DNA of 64,000 nucleotides from Glacieibacterium sp038210595 (lineage in GTDB: Bacteria > Pseudomonadota > Alphaproteobacteria > Sphingomonadales > Sphingomonadaceae). The translations under genes and the position numbers were made by a program. Position 1 is the stretch's first letter, and every line of letters begins with the position of its first letter. This document shows positions 1-8,139 of this stretch, piece after piece. The notes under the pieces are model-generated. The model saw only the letters and a list, made by a program, of their open reading frames with translations, did no database searches and was not told the origin of the DNA. The stretch spans positions 77,628-141,627 of the forward strand of contig JBBQWN010000002.1 of NCBI GenBank assembly GCA_038210595.1, given 5' to 3'.

Positions 1-546
1 GACATCACCTTGTTCTCCTCGAATGGCGACCTCAACGCCGGCCAGGGTCCGCGCACGGCGGCCAACTTCCCGCCGGTGGTCTTGCGCTTCACGCCGAACG
101 GCTTCAGCGAGGTCGATACGGCCGGCGCGGTCGCGGGTGCCGGTATCGCGGCGTTTCAGCCGCGCCCCGACATTCCTGCGCCCGACGTTATTCTGGTCGC
201 CCCGGTCGGCACCGTCGATGCCGGCGATGCGGGCGTCCGCGCCGCGGGCAATGTGTTCATTGCGGCGGCGCAGGTTGCCAATGCGGTCGGGATCTCGGCC
301 GGCGGCTCGATCACCGGCTCGGGTGCCGCGGCGGCGGTCGACACCACGGCAGCCGCCAACGCCAACGCCGCCGGCGCCGCCGGTGCCGCCGCAGCGGCCG
401 CGGTCAACCCGCAGGGCGTCAACGGCGGCGACCGGACGCGGATCACCGTCGACGTGCTCGGCTTCGGTGGCGATCCCAACGACGATCCGTGCCGCGGCGA
501 CGCGAAGCCCCGCCCGACCAACTGCCCCGCTCCGACGACGCCGTAG
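1..546 (+). CDS. filamentous haemagglutinin-type exoprotein, C-terminal fragment (5' truncated)
   Basis: The reading frame is open from the first base and ends at 546, so only the last 181 residues are present. The fragment contains the sequence APVGTVDAGDAGVRAAGN and ends in VDVLGFGG plus a short polar tail. This is how the C-terminus of large filamentous-haemagglutinin-family exoproteins (DUF3739 type) looks. The middle is a run of Ala, Asn and Gly. Such proteins are usually exported by a two-partner system to the cell surface; neither the N-terminal TPS domain nor a TpsB transporter is visible here. A hairpin follows 14 bases after the stop. The family call rests on a short tail, so it is fairly but not fully secure. 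Confidence 0.7.
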   Translation, partial: DITLFSSNGDLNAGQGPRTAANFPPVVLRFTPNGFSEVDTAGAVAGAGIAAFQPRPDIPAPDVILVAPVGTVDAGDAGVRAAGNVFIAAAQVANAVGISAGGSITGSGAAAAVDTTAAANANAAGAAGAAAAAAVNPQGVNGGDRTRITVDVLGFGGDPNDDPCRGDAKPRPTNCPAPTTP

Positions 547-560
547 CCTGCAGACGAAAC

Positions 561-594
561 TGCGGCGGTCCGGGCAATCGTCGGGGCCGCCGCA
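561..594 (+). terminator. terminator-like hairpin after the exoprotein gene
   Basis: An 8-bp perfect stem (561-568 with 587-594) extends inward by three pairs, one of them G-T, around a loop of about 12 bases. It begins 14 bases after the TAG stop. There is no T-run after it on the plus strand, so it is a weak terminator candidate judged mainly by position. Confidence 0.4.
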
Positions 595-886
595 TTGCAC
601 GCACCGATGAGGTGCCGGACCGACCAGCGCATTCCGGTCTGAGGCTGGTAGCCGATCCCCCATCGGCCGTCAGACCTCTGTCCTAGTTATCTAGATTGCA
701 CAGGCTGGCCCGGTTGCCTGATCCCCGTCGCGTCTAACGCTACAACAGTGTCGCAGCCGTAGCCGGCGCTGACCCGCCACCACCGATCCTGCCATTAACG
801 CTGCGGTCTTCGGCCGGGGGCAATTATTCAGATCACGAGCGACGCTGTCGGAGCCGTTTACAGACGGTCGGTACAGACACAGAAAA

Positions 887-912
887 GCGGCCCCGGATCG
901 CTCCGGGGCCGC
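887..912 (-). terminator. rho-independent terminator of the DING-like gene
   Basis: A perfect 11-bp GC-rich stem (887-897 with 902-912) closes a 4-base loop that reads GCGA on the minus strand, a GNRA tetraloop. On the minus strand the stem is followed by TTTTCT. It lies 29 bases past the stop of the gene ending at 941. Stem, loop and T-run together make this the best intrinsic terminator in the window. Confidence 0.85.
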
Positions 913-940
913 CCTTCAGATCGATCGAGAGTCCAGCGTG

Positions 941-2902
941 TCAGGCGCCGGGCTTGCCCAAGCAGACCGTGGCGTTGCCGGCGGTCACCGAAGTGGTGCC
1001 GGTCGGCGTCGTCGGGATCCGGTCCTGGATCCACAGGTTGCGCAGGCCGAGACGAGTCGCCGACTGACCGGCGACGCCGAGCTGAGCCGAGCTCTTCAGG
1101 AACGTCTCGGCGATGGCGTTCCGCCAGGCGCCGGGCATCGGCGACAGGGCATTGCGCGCATAGGTGCCGTAGGTGGGATCGCTGGCAAGTCCGGCCGGCA
1201 TGACCTGGTTATTGAAGTCCTTCGTGGTCTTGCCGACGATCGTCGCGACCCAGCCGTCCACCGCGCGGCGCTTCTCAGGCGTCGAGTAGCAGGTGTAGAG
1301 CAGAAGGTTGGTGGTGCCGACGATCGGATAGCCCTTGGTCGGAGCAGCCAGGCTGACCGTCTTGCTGGCAGCCTGAACCCAATCGAGCGGGTTGGCCCGA
1401 TCGCTGGTCGTCACGGTCGAGTCGTACGCGCCAACCGTGCCCTTCGACTGCGGCGGCTGGATGCCCGTGAACGCCGCGGTCGCCTGCTTGGCATCCGGAC
1501 CCACATACGTGGTGCCGGTACCGTTGACCTGCAGGCTGGCGGTGTTGAGGCCGTAGCCGTTGCTGCCGTTGAACAGCGTCGCGGGCAGGGCATTCTCCGG
1601 GCTCATGTAGGCGACGTGACCGTTGAGGGTACGGTCACCGATCGTCGCCGACGGATCGGGGTGGTAGTTGGTGTACTGCGCGACGCCGTCGTTGCCGTTG
1701 GCAACGCCGAACAGGCCGGCGGTCTCGGTGCCGGTCAGCACGCCCGTCGACTTGTTGAAGAACGCACCCGAAATCGAGTTCGTCGGGCTGATCGTGCCCG
1801 CGGTGCCGGTGTAGGCTGTGCCGCTGATGGTCACGCTGGCGTCGTACGGCAAGCGATTCTCGGAGTTGCCGAACTTGTTGCCGGTGGTGCCGCACTGGGC
1901 CGCGATGGCACGCGTGAACAGCGAGGTGGTGCCCGAAGTCTCCGAGCGGCCGACCAGCTTGATCGGCACGTCGAAGGCCGCCGGGTCATTGACGTCCTTG
2001 TTGACGACCGAGGTCGGCAGCTGGTTGAAGTTGGTGATCGTGCCGTTGAAGATACCGCAATACTGGGCGCGGGTCAGACGGAGACCGCCCGAACCATCGG
2101 CACGGGCACCGGCGATGACGAAGCGGTACTCGTTGATCAGGCCGCCGTTGTTGCGAACCTTGGCATAAACCGGATCATAGGCGACCGCGACGGCGGCGAT
2201 CGCGTGCGGCACCTGGATCGCCGGGCCGAACAGGTTGAGGGCGGTGTCGGCGGCCGGCTGCGCACCGAACGGGTTGATGGTGACGACCGGGGTCGACGTG
2301 CCGTTGTAGGTGGCGAGGTTGCCGCTGCTCAGCGCGGTGTCCGAGAAAGCGAACTGGAAGCCGGTGGCGGCGGTGGTGCCGGCGTCATAGCCCGTGCTGA
2401 CGACGACCGGAACGGCGGTGTTCAAAGTGGCACCGCTGCCGCTGCTGCCGAAGAGCTGACCGCGCAGGTACGAGTTCACGCCGGTGCCCGAACCCGTCGA
2501 GACGTAGAGGATCGAGATGTTCGGCTGCACGATGCGCGGGTCGTTGAACGGCGTGGTCAGCGGACCGGGACCGTCGGGATCGACGATCGGCGGGTTGGCC
2601 GAATTGCCGGCGCAGTTGAAGTGGTTGCCCAGGGTGTCGGCGGCAGGGGTATCATAGATGTAGTCGAACAGCGCCGTCGAAGCCGGGGCCGTGGCGGTGC
2701 CGCTCGTGTTCTGGTTGACACCAAAGGCCAGGTCGGACTTCAGACCATAGCAATCGGCAGTCTGGCGAACGATGGTCTGCGGCAGCGAGGCGCCGGCGCC
2801 GTAAAGCTGGGCGGCCGGAAACGCCGACTGGGCCTGGGCGGCACCGCCCAGGGCGCTGACCGCGGCGGTCGCCGCGAGCAGCTGGAGCTTGAAACTGGTC
2901 AT
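941..2902 (-). CDS. DING/PstS-like secreted phosphate-binding family protein
   Basis: A 653-residue protein. The ATG at 2902 is preceded by a GAGGGG ribosome site. An N-terminal signal peptide (about 25 residues, ending AQA) is followed by YGAGASLPQ, which resembles the opening of DING/PstS phosphate-binding proteins. Later segments such as VGRSETSGTTSLFTRA fit the phosphate-binding loop of that fold. It is longer than ordinary PstS (about 340 residues) and has no ABC transporter genes beside it. It stands divergent from the type II secretion operon. In Pseudomonas aeruginosa a DING-type alkaline phosphatase is encoded beside the Hxc T2SS that exports it, so this protein may be a T2SS substrate; that is inference. 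A terminator follows at 887-912. Confidence 0.75.
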   Translation of the reverse strand: MTSFKLQLLAATAAVSALGGAAQAQSAFPAAQLYGAGASLPQTIVRQTADCYGLKSDLAFGVNQNTSGTATAPASTALFDYIYDTPAADTLGNHFNCAGNSANPPIVDPDGPGPLTTPFNDPRIVQPNISILYVSTGSGTGVNSYLRGQLFGSSGSGATLNTAVPVVVSTGYDAGTTAATGFQFAFSDTALSSGNLATYNGTSTPVVTINPFGAQPAADTALNLFGPAIQVPHAIAAVAVAYDPVYAKVRNNGGLINEYRFVIAGARADGSGGLRLTRAQYCGIFNGTITNFNQLPTSVVNKDVNDPAAFDVPIKLVGRSETSGTTSLFTRAIAAQCGTTGNKFGNSENRLPYDASVTISGTAYTGTAGTISPTNSISGAFFNKSTGVLTGTETAGLFGVANGNDGVAQYTNYHPDPSATIGDRTLNGHVAYMSPENALPATLFNGSNGYGLNTASLQVNGTGTTYVGPDAKQATAAFTGIQPPQSKGTVGAYDSTVTTSDRANPLDWVQAASKTVSLAAPTKGYPIVGTTNLLLYTCYSTPEKRRAVDGWVATIVGKTTKDFNNQVMPAGLASDPTYGTYARNALSPMPGAWRNAIAETFLKSSAQLGVAGQSATRLGLRNLWIQDRIPTTPTGTTSVTAGNATVCLGKPGA

Positions 2903-3366
2903 TCGGGAATTCCCCTCAGAAAAGGTTGATTGGGTAAGCACGTGTTAACGACTTAGTCATAACATTGGTGAACACTGCGTCGAGAAATCTGGTAAGTTCT
3001 CACTACGCTGGTCAAAGTAACAGGCTGAACGCGCAAATATCGATCCCGAAAGGGAATCTGATCGTGCAAGCACTTTCCAGAACAGCCATGAATACTGCTG
3101 ACAAGACACAGCGAGATCGACATCGACCAAGCGATGTCGTTTCGCGTCGATCTCGACTCACCCTCCGCTCGGCCCACAATCTGTGGACGCCGCCTAGGTA
3201 GTCGAACGGAGTGACGGATTTATGATAGCTGCTGGACGTTTGTGATGAGCGGCGGATTGTCACAAATTTTAAACCTAATCGTCGTAATTCCTGCCTAGGC
3301 GCTTAAGCTGGCGGCACGGCCATGCTCGCATGGCCGTCACTGCATCGACCCTGCGTCGCCTAGAGA
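2903..3366. promoter_or_regulatory. divergent promoter region between DING-like gene and gspE
   Basis: About 460 bases, visibly richer in A+T than the flanking genes, separate two divergent transcription units. It must hold both promoters. I see an inverted repeat TTTGTGA-N14-TCACAAA at 3239-3266; its 14-base spacer is too wide for a standard CRP/FNR site (6 and 4). A perfect hairpin at 3316-3337 is listed separately. No convincing Pho box or gene was found. Confidence 0.5.
3316..3337. repeat. perfect inverted repeat in the gspE leader
   Basis: Two 10-base arms (3316-3325 and 3328-3337) pair perfectly around a TC centre, 29 bases upstream of the gspE start. No T-run follows on either strand. 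It could be an operator, a leader RNA hairpin that shields translation, or a terminator for a transcript from upstream. Confidence 0.55.
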
Positions 3367-5091
3367 ATGGTTGCCCGAGAAGTGAACGCGTTCGTTCCCG
3401 CCGCGATATTCGATGACCGCGCGGCCGCGGCGGAGCCGCTGGTGGTCGATTCCGTCGAGGCCTTGGTTGTCGCGACCGGGCTGATCGGTGCCGAGGGGGC
3501 GGCGCGGGCCCGCCTGATCCAGCAGCAGACCGGCGAACGCTTCGAGGCCGTGCTGACGCGGCTCGGCCTTGTGCCGGAGGCGGCGCTGGCCCGGGCGTTC
3601 GCGCAGGCCACTGGACTGTCGGTCATCGAGACGCGCGATCTGCCCGAGGCGGCGCTCGGCGGCGACGCGCTGTCGCCGGCCTTCCTGCGCGATGTCCATG
3701 CCCTGCCGATCCGGCTCGATGCCGACACCGTGACCGTCGGCGTCGCCAACCCGCTCGACGCTTTTGCCGCTACGGCGATCGGTTTCGCGCTGGGACGCAA
3801 AGTGGAGCGGGTGATCGTCCGCGCGAGCGATCTCGATGCGGCGATCGACCGTATCTACGGCACGGTGCAGGACGCCGAGACCGCGGCAGTCGCTGATGAC
3901 GCCGATCTCGACCGGCTGAAGGATCTGGCGTCCGACGCGCCGGTCATCCGCGCCGTCAATCGGCTGATTGCCGCGGCGGTGGCGGCGCGCGCCTCGGATA
4001 TCCACGTCGAGCCGGCGGACGACCGGCTCGTCGTCCGCCTGCGCATCGACGGCGTGCTGCAGGAACAGGACGCGCTGCCCGCCGCGATGCGGCTGGCGTT
4101 CATCTCGCGCGTCAAGATCATGGCCGGTCTCAACATCGCGGAGAAGCGCCTGCCGCAGGACGGGCGGCTGCGGCTTGCGGTGCGCGGCCACGAGATCGAC
4201 CTGCGCGTCGCCACCGCCCCGTCGATCCACGGCGAGAGCATCGTCATGCGCATCCTCGACCGGTCGGGGCTGGCGCTCGATTTCAAGACGCTCGGCTTCG
4301 ACGACGCGATGATCGCGCGGTTCCGGGGCATACTGCATCGCCCGCACGGCATCCTGCTGGTCACCGGACCGACCGGCAGCGGCAAGACGACCACGCTCTA
4401 TGCCGCGCTTGCCGAACTCAACAGCAGCGAGCGCAAGGTGCTGACCGTCGAGGACCCGATCGAATACCGGCTGCCGGGCATCGTCCAGACCCAGGTCGCG
4501 CCGGCCATCGGGCTCACCTTCGCGGCGGCGCTGCGGTCGTTCCTGCGCCAGGACCCCGACATCATGATGGTCGGCGAAATCCGCGATATCGAGACCGCGC
4601 AGGTCGCGGTGCAGGCGGCGCTGACCGGTCACATGATCCTGTCGACGCTGCACACCAACAGCGCCGCGAGCGCGGTGACCCGGCTGCTCGATATGGGGGT
4701 CGAGCCGTTCCTGATCACCTCCACCCTGAACGCCGTGCTGGCGCAGCGGCTGGTGCGGCGGCTGTGCCCCGAATGCCGGGTCGAGCAGGCCCCGAGCGCC
4801 GGCTCGCTGGCGCGCTTTGCCGACGTCGCCCGGCCGGACGACCGCCATTGGGCCCCGGGCGGCTGCGGCGTCTGCGAAGGCAGCGGTTTCAAGGGCCGCG
4901 TCGCGCTGACCGAACTGCTGACCGTCGACAACGAAGTGTCGCGCCTCGTGCTCGATCGCGCCTCGGCGGGCGAGATCGAGCAGGCGGCGCTGGCCGCGGG
5001 GATGCGCAGCCTGCTCCACGACGGCTATGCCAAGGCGGCCGCCGGGGCGACGACGCTCGACGAAGTGCTGCGCGTCGCGGCGGACGGCTGA
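3367..5091 (+). CDS. gspE: type II secretion ATPase GspE
   Basis: A 574-residue cytoplasmic ATPase that powers pseudopilus assembly at the inner membrane. The N-terminal T2SSE domain is followed by a RecA-like core with Walker A GPTGSGKT (334-341), an Asp box, and Walker B IMMVGEIRD (399-407). Two CxxC pairs at 467-470 and 500-503 form the zinc-binding C-terminal subdomain typical of GspE. It is the first gene of an eleven-gene gsp operon. The ribosome site before the ATG is weak (GAGA), and a perfect hairpin lies just upstream. Length and motifs match the family well. Confidence 0.95.
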   Translation: MVAREVNAFVPAAIFDDRAAAAEPLVVDSVEALVVATGLIGAEGAARARLIQQQTGERFEAVLTRLGLVPEAALARAFAQATGLSVIETRDLPEAALGGDALSPAFLRDVHALPIRLDADTVTVGVANPLDAFAATAIGFALGRKVERVIVRASDLDAAIDRIYGTVQDAETAAVADDADLDRLKDLASDAPVIRAVNRLIAAAVAARASDIHVEPADDRLVVRLRIDGVLQEQDALPAAMRLAFISRVKIMAGLNIAEKRLPQDGRLRLAVRGHEIDLRVATAPSIHGESIVMRILDRSGLALDFKTLGFDDAMIARFRGILHRPHGILLVTGPTGSGKTTTLYAALAELNSSERKVLTVEDPIEYRLPGIVQTQVAPAIGLTFAAALRSFLRQDPDIMMVGEIRDIETAQVAVQAALTGHMILSTLHTNSAASAVTRLLDMGVEPFLITSTLNAVLAQRLVRRLCPECRVEQAPSAGSLARFADVARPDDRHWAPGGCGVCEGSGFKGRVALTELLTVDNEVSRLVLDRASAGEIEQAALAAGMRSLLHDGYAKAAAGATTLDEVLRVAADG

Positions 5092-5095
5092 GGCC

Positions 5096-6307
5096 ATGGC
5101 CCAGTTCCAGTATCGTGCCGTGTCGCCGACCGGCCAGGCGTCGAGCGGGCGGGTCGAGGCCCCCGATCGCGGCACGGCGCTGCGGCTGGTGCGGGCGCAG
5201 GGCGTCGCGCCGCTGGAGGTCACCGCCGCCGCGACCCGCGCCAACGCCAGGCCGCTGCGGCCCAATGGCCGGACCCGCAAGGCGGTGGCCAAGCTGATCG
5301 GCGAGCTGGCGGTGCTGCTCAATGCCGGGCTGTCGCTGGACCGGGCGCTGGCGCTGGCTATCGACAATATCGACGACAAGGGCGTCGCGGCGGAGGTCAC
5401 GGCGCTGCTCGGCGCGGTCAAGGAGGGCGCGCCGCTGGCCCGCGCCATGGCGGCGCGGCCGGGGCTGTTCCCGCCGATGGCGCAGGCGATGGTCGAGGCC
5501 GGCGAGGCGAGCGGCAGGCTCGGCGACGCGATGGCACGGCTGGCGGCCAGCCTGGAGCGCGCCGAGGAGTTGCGCGGCCTGATGATCACCTCGCTGATCT
5601 ACCCGGCAGCGCTGTTCGTCGTCGCGGTCGGCGTTATCCTGATGATGCTGCTGTTCGTCGTGCCACAGTTCGAATCGATGATGCAGGGGGCGCCGGCGGG
5701 CGCGATCCCGCCCGCTTCGATGGCGGTGATGGATGCGAGCCGCTTCGTGCGGAGCTGGGGCTGGGCAATGCTGGGCGCGCTGGTCGGGTTCGTATTGATC
5801 GCGCGGCAGCTGCTGCGGCGGCCAGAACTGCGGCTGACGACCGACCGGCTGCTGCTGCGCGTGCCGCAGCTGGGCACATTGATCTCGTTTGCGGAGACGG
5901 CGCAGTTTTCGCGGACGCTGGCGGTGCTGGTCGATGCCGGGGTGGCGCTGCCGACGGCGCTGGGCATGGCGCAGCGGTCGCTGGGCAACAGCTGGCTGGC
6001 GGCGGCGGTGGCGCGGGTTGCCAACGGGCTCAACGAAGGCGGCGGCCTGACCGCGCCGCTGGCGGCGGCGAACGTGTTCCCGCGCCTGGCGATCGGCTTT
6101 TTCCGGACCGGCGAGGAAACTTCGCAGCTGGGGCCGATGCTCGGGCGGCTGGCGGAAGTGCTGGACCGCGACGTGCGGGTGCGGCTGCAGCGGCTGATCG
6201 GCTGGCTGACCCCGGCGATCACGGTGGTGCTTGGCGCGGCGGTGGCGGGTATCATTGCGGCGGTGATGACGGCAATTCTCGGTTTCAACGATCTGGCGGT
6301 GGGATGA
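5096..6307 (+). CDS. gspF: type II secretion inner-membrane protein GspF
   Basis: A 403-residue inner-membrane platform protein, starting at the ATG four bases after the gspE stop. Two T2SSF helical domains (roughly 70-190 and 270-370) are each followed by hydrophobic segments near 165-188, 218-237 and 372-400, the usual three-span layout. The N-terminus AQFQYRAVSPTGQ is the family's small entry domain. It connects GspE to GspL/M. The stop overlaps the gspG start in an ATGA junction. Confidence 0.94.
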   Translation: MAQFQYRAVSPTGQASSGRVEAPDRGTALRLVRAQGVAPLEVTAAATRANARPLRPNGRTRKAVAKLIGELAVLLNAGLSLDRALALAIDNIDDKGVAAEVTALLGAVKEGAPLARAMAARPGLFPPMAQAMVEAGEASGRLGDAMARLAASLERAEELRGLMITSLIYPAALFVVAVGVILMMLLFVVPQFESMMQGAPAGAIPPASMAVMDASRFVRSWGWAMLGALVGFVLIARQLLRRPELRLTTDRLLLRVPQLGTLISFAETAQFSRTLAVLVDAGVALPTALGMAQRSLGNSWLAAAVARVANGLNEGGGLTAPLAAANVFPRLAIGFFRTGEETSQLGPMLGRLAEVLDRDVRVRLQRLIGWLTPAITVVLGAAVAGIIAAVMTAILGFNDLAVG

Positions 6308-6726
6308 TGCGACGCAATCCGGACGAACGCGGCTTCACGCTGCTCGAACTGCTCGTCGTGCTGGCGATCATGGGGCTGCTGGCGGCGATTATCGGCCCGC
6401 AGGTGATCAAGTATCTCGGCTCGTCGCGCACCCAGACGGCGAGCGTGCAGGTCAAGAACATTGCCGCGGCGCTGGAACTCTACCGGCTCGACGCCGGTGG
6501 CTATCCGACGCCCGAACAGGGTTTGCAGGCGCTGGTCACGGCACCGGCTGGCGCGGTCGCGTGGAACGGGCCCTATATGCAGCAGGCAAGCGCGCTGACC
6601 GATCCCTGGGGCCAGCCCTACAAGTTCCGCGCGCCGGGGCAGCACGGCGAGGTCGATGTCTATTCGCTGGGCAGCGACAAGGTCGAGGGCGGCACCGGCG
6701 AGGCGCGCGATGTCGGCAACTGGTAG
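6304..6726 (+). CDS. gspG: type II secretion major pseudopilin GspG
   Basis: A 140-residue major pseudopilin. A class III leader of 10 residues ends in Gly before FTLLE, with Glu at +5 and a hydrophobic helix after it, the substrate site of a prepilin peptidase (GspO/PilD, not in this window). The C-terminal half has the GspG pattern: ALELYRLDAGGYPTPEQGL, then DPWGQPYKF and the calcium-site region ending SLGSDK. Its ATG overlaps the gspF stop by four bases, and its own end overlaps gspH by 17 bases. Confidence 0.96.
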   Translation: MMRRNPDERGFTLLELLVVLAIMGLLAAIIGPQVIKYLGSSRTQTASVQVKNIAAALELYRLDAGGYPTPEQGLQALVTAPAGAVAWNGPYMQQASALTDPWGQPYKFRAPGQHGEVDVYSLGSDKVEGGTGEARDVGNW

Positions 6727-7111
6727 CGCACGCGGCTTTACCTTGATCGAGATGCTGGTCGTGCTGGCGATCGCCGGGCTGATCGGCGGCATCGCATTTC
6801 CGCGGCTTCAGGCGGCGACCGCGCGGGCCGAGGCGCAGGCGGCGATCAGCGGTGTCGCCGCAGCGCTGCGCAGCGCGCGCGCCGCCGCCCGCCTGCGCGG
6901 CGTGCCGGTCGCTTTCGTCAACACCGATGCCAGTTACGGCGTCGGTACAGCCGGGATCGGCGTGCCCGCCAGCGTCCGGATCGACGGGCCGGGGCGGATG
7001 CTCTTCTACGCCGACGGTACTTCGAGCGGCGGCGATGTCGCGGTGCGCGGACCCCGCGCTGCCATCCGCTTCGCCGTGTCGCCCGTGACGGGCCTGGCCA
7101 GCGTCTCGTGA
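6710..7111 (+). CDS. gspH: type II secretion minor pseudopilin GspH
   Basis: A 133-residue minor pseudopilin. The ATG at 6710 was chosen because it gives a 9-residue leader ending in Gly before FTLIE (Glu at +5); the longer upstream frame would only add a basic extension read out of phase with gspG. The rest is a short GspH-like globular domain. The gene lies inside the operon, overlapping gspG by 17 bases and gspI by four. Confidence 0.85.
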   Translation: MSATGSARGFTLIEMLVVLAIAGLIGGIAFPRLQAATARAEAQAAISGVAAALRSARAAARLRGVPVAFVNTDASYGVGTAGIGVPASVRIDGPGRMLFYADGTSSGGDVAVRGPRAAIRFAVSPVTGLASVS

Positions 7112-7473
7112 CGCCTCGCCATCAGGAACGCGGCTCGGCGGTGATCGAGGCGCTGGTTGCTGCGCTGATCGTCGCTGCAACCGTCGGCGTCGGTTTCGAC
7201 ACGATCCGGGGTGGCGCGGCGCGGGTTCGGGGTCTCGACGAGCGCGCCCGGGCGATGCTTGTGGCGGAGTCGCAGCTTGCCGGCGTCGGGTCGGTGGTGC
7301 CGGCCTCGGCGGGTGTGACCCGCGGCGTCGACGGGGCGTTTACATGGTCGATCGAGGTCGGGCATTTCGACGATGGCGGTTCGCTCGAGCTGAACGAAGT
7401 GACGGTACGGGTGTCGGACGGTGAGGGGCGGCGGCCGCTGGCAACGCTGAGCACCCTGCGGCTGGCCGGCTGA
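7108..7473 (+). CDS. gspI: type II secretion minor pseudopilin GspI
   Basis: A 121-residue protein starting at GTG within a GTGA overlap with gspH. The leader ends ERG and is followed by SAVIEALVAA, so Glu is at +5 but position +1 is Ser instead of the usual Phe or Met. The body matches GspI in size, with a short hydrophobic helix and a small domain. GspI forms the pseudopilus tip with H, J and K. Assignment is by order and size as much as by sequence. Confidence 0.8.
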   Translation: MTPRHQERGSAVIEALVAALIVAATVGVGFDTIRGGAARVRGLDERARAMLVAESQLAGVGSVVPASAGVTRGVDGAFTWSIEVGHFDDGGSLELNEVTVRVSDGEGRRPLATLSTLRLAG

Positions 7474-8138
7474 TGCGCGGGCAGGGGGGGTTCACGCTGG
7501 TCGAAATGCTGGTCAGCCTGGCGCTGACCGCCGTCACGGCGTCGCTGCTCGTCGCCGGCCTGACCGGCGCGCGCGGCAGCTGGAACCGGGCCGAACGTGT
7601 CGCCACCGGCGGGGAGCGCATCGCCGCGGCGCAAGGTATCCTGCGCAGCCGGATCGAAACCGCGCTACCGACGCTGCGCCTCGACGCCAGCTTACCCTAT
7701 GTCGATCTGCGCGGCGAAGCGCAGGTATTGAGTTTCGATGCGCCCGCCGCCGATTCCGACAACGGCGGCCCGCCCCGCCGTTTCCGGCTGGCGATCGGCC
7801 GCAGCGGCACTGTCGCCTTGCTCGATGCCGATCCGTTGTCGACACGGATCAACCCTGCCGCGCCCGGCAACCGGGGCTGGCGGGTGGGACCGCTGGTCGA
7901 CGGAGCGGCATCGCTCGACATCGCCTATTTCGGGGCCGCCCCGCCCGACAATATCCGCCGCTGGCGCAACGTCTGGATCGACCGCCCGGCCCTGCCCGAG
8001 CTGGTCCGGGTGCGGGTCGGCTTCGCGCCCGGCGATCGTCGCCGCTGGCCGGATCTGGTGATTGCCCCGGCCGCCACGGTGACCGCCGCGTGCGTGCGTG
8101 ATCCGTCGAGCGGCCGCTGCCGCGTCGGTGCCGCCTGA
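7473..8138 (+). CDS. gspJ: type II secretion minor pseudopilin GspJ
   Basis: A 221-residue minor pseudopilin. A very short leader (MRGQGG) precedes FTLVEMLVSLALT, with Glu at +5. The globular part is larger than that of H and I, as expected for GspJ. The start codon shares one base with the gspI stop. GspJ sits at the pseudopilus tip with I and K; K is encoded at the far end of this operon, not next to J as in the classical order. Confidence 0.87.
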   Translation: MRGQGGFTLVEMLVSLALTAVTASLLVAGLTGARGSWNRAERVATGGERIAAAQGILRSRIETALPTLRLDASLPYVDLRGEAQVLSFDAPAADSDNGGPPRRFRLAIGRSGTVALLDADPLSTRINPAAPGNRGWRVGPLVDGAASLDIAYFGAAPPDNIRRWRNVWIDRPALPELVRVRVGFAPGDRRRWPDLVIAPAATVTAACVRDPSSGRCRVGAA

Positions 8139-8139
8139 C

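Larger units (their letters stand above)
547..940. other. intergenic region between exoprotein tail and DING-like gene
   Basis: About 390 bases without a convincing gene, lying between two convergent genes. It holds a hairpin just after the exoprotein stop and a strong terminator hairpin next to the minus-strand gene; both are listed separately. From about 595 to 886 I see no gene, RNA or repeat. The short open frames here have no ribosome site and no recognisable product. Confidence 0.6.

Noticed and set aside
938..2929. Long plus-strand open frame (663 residues)
   Set aside because: It is the complement of the DING-like gene. It is rich in Arg and Gly with no domain, and the minus-strand frame has a signal peptide, a ribosome site and family motifs.
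3239..3266. CRP or FNR site
   Set aside because: Arms resemble TGTGA and TCACA but the spacer is 14 bases, not 6 or 4.
2942..3300. Pho box before the DING-like gene
   Set aside because: Only partial similarity (TAGTCATAACATT) was seen, without the two direct repeats at 11-base spacing that a PhoB site needs.
3337..5589. Long minus-strand open frame opposite gspE/gspF (750 residues)
   Set aside because: It is a shadow of gspE and gspF due to high GC content; composition is Arg/Ala-rich with no recognisable motif.
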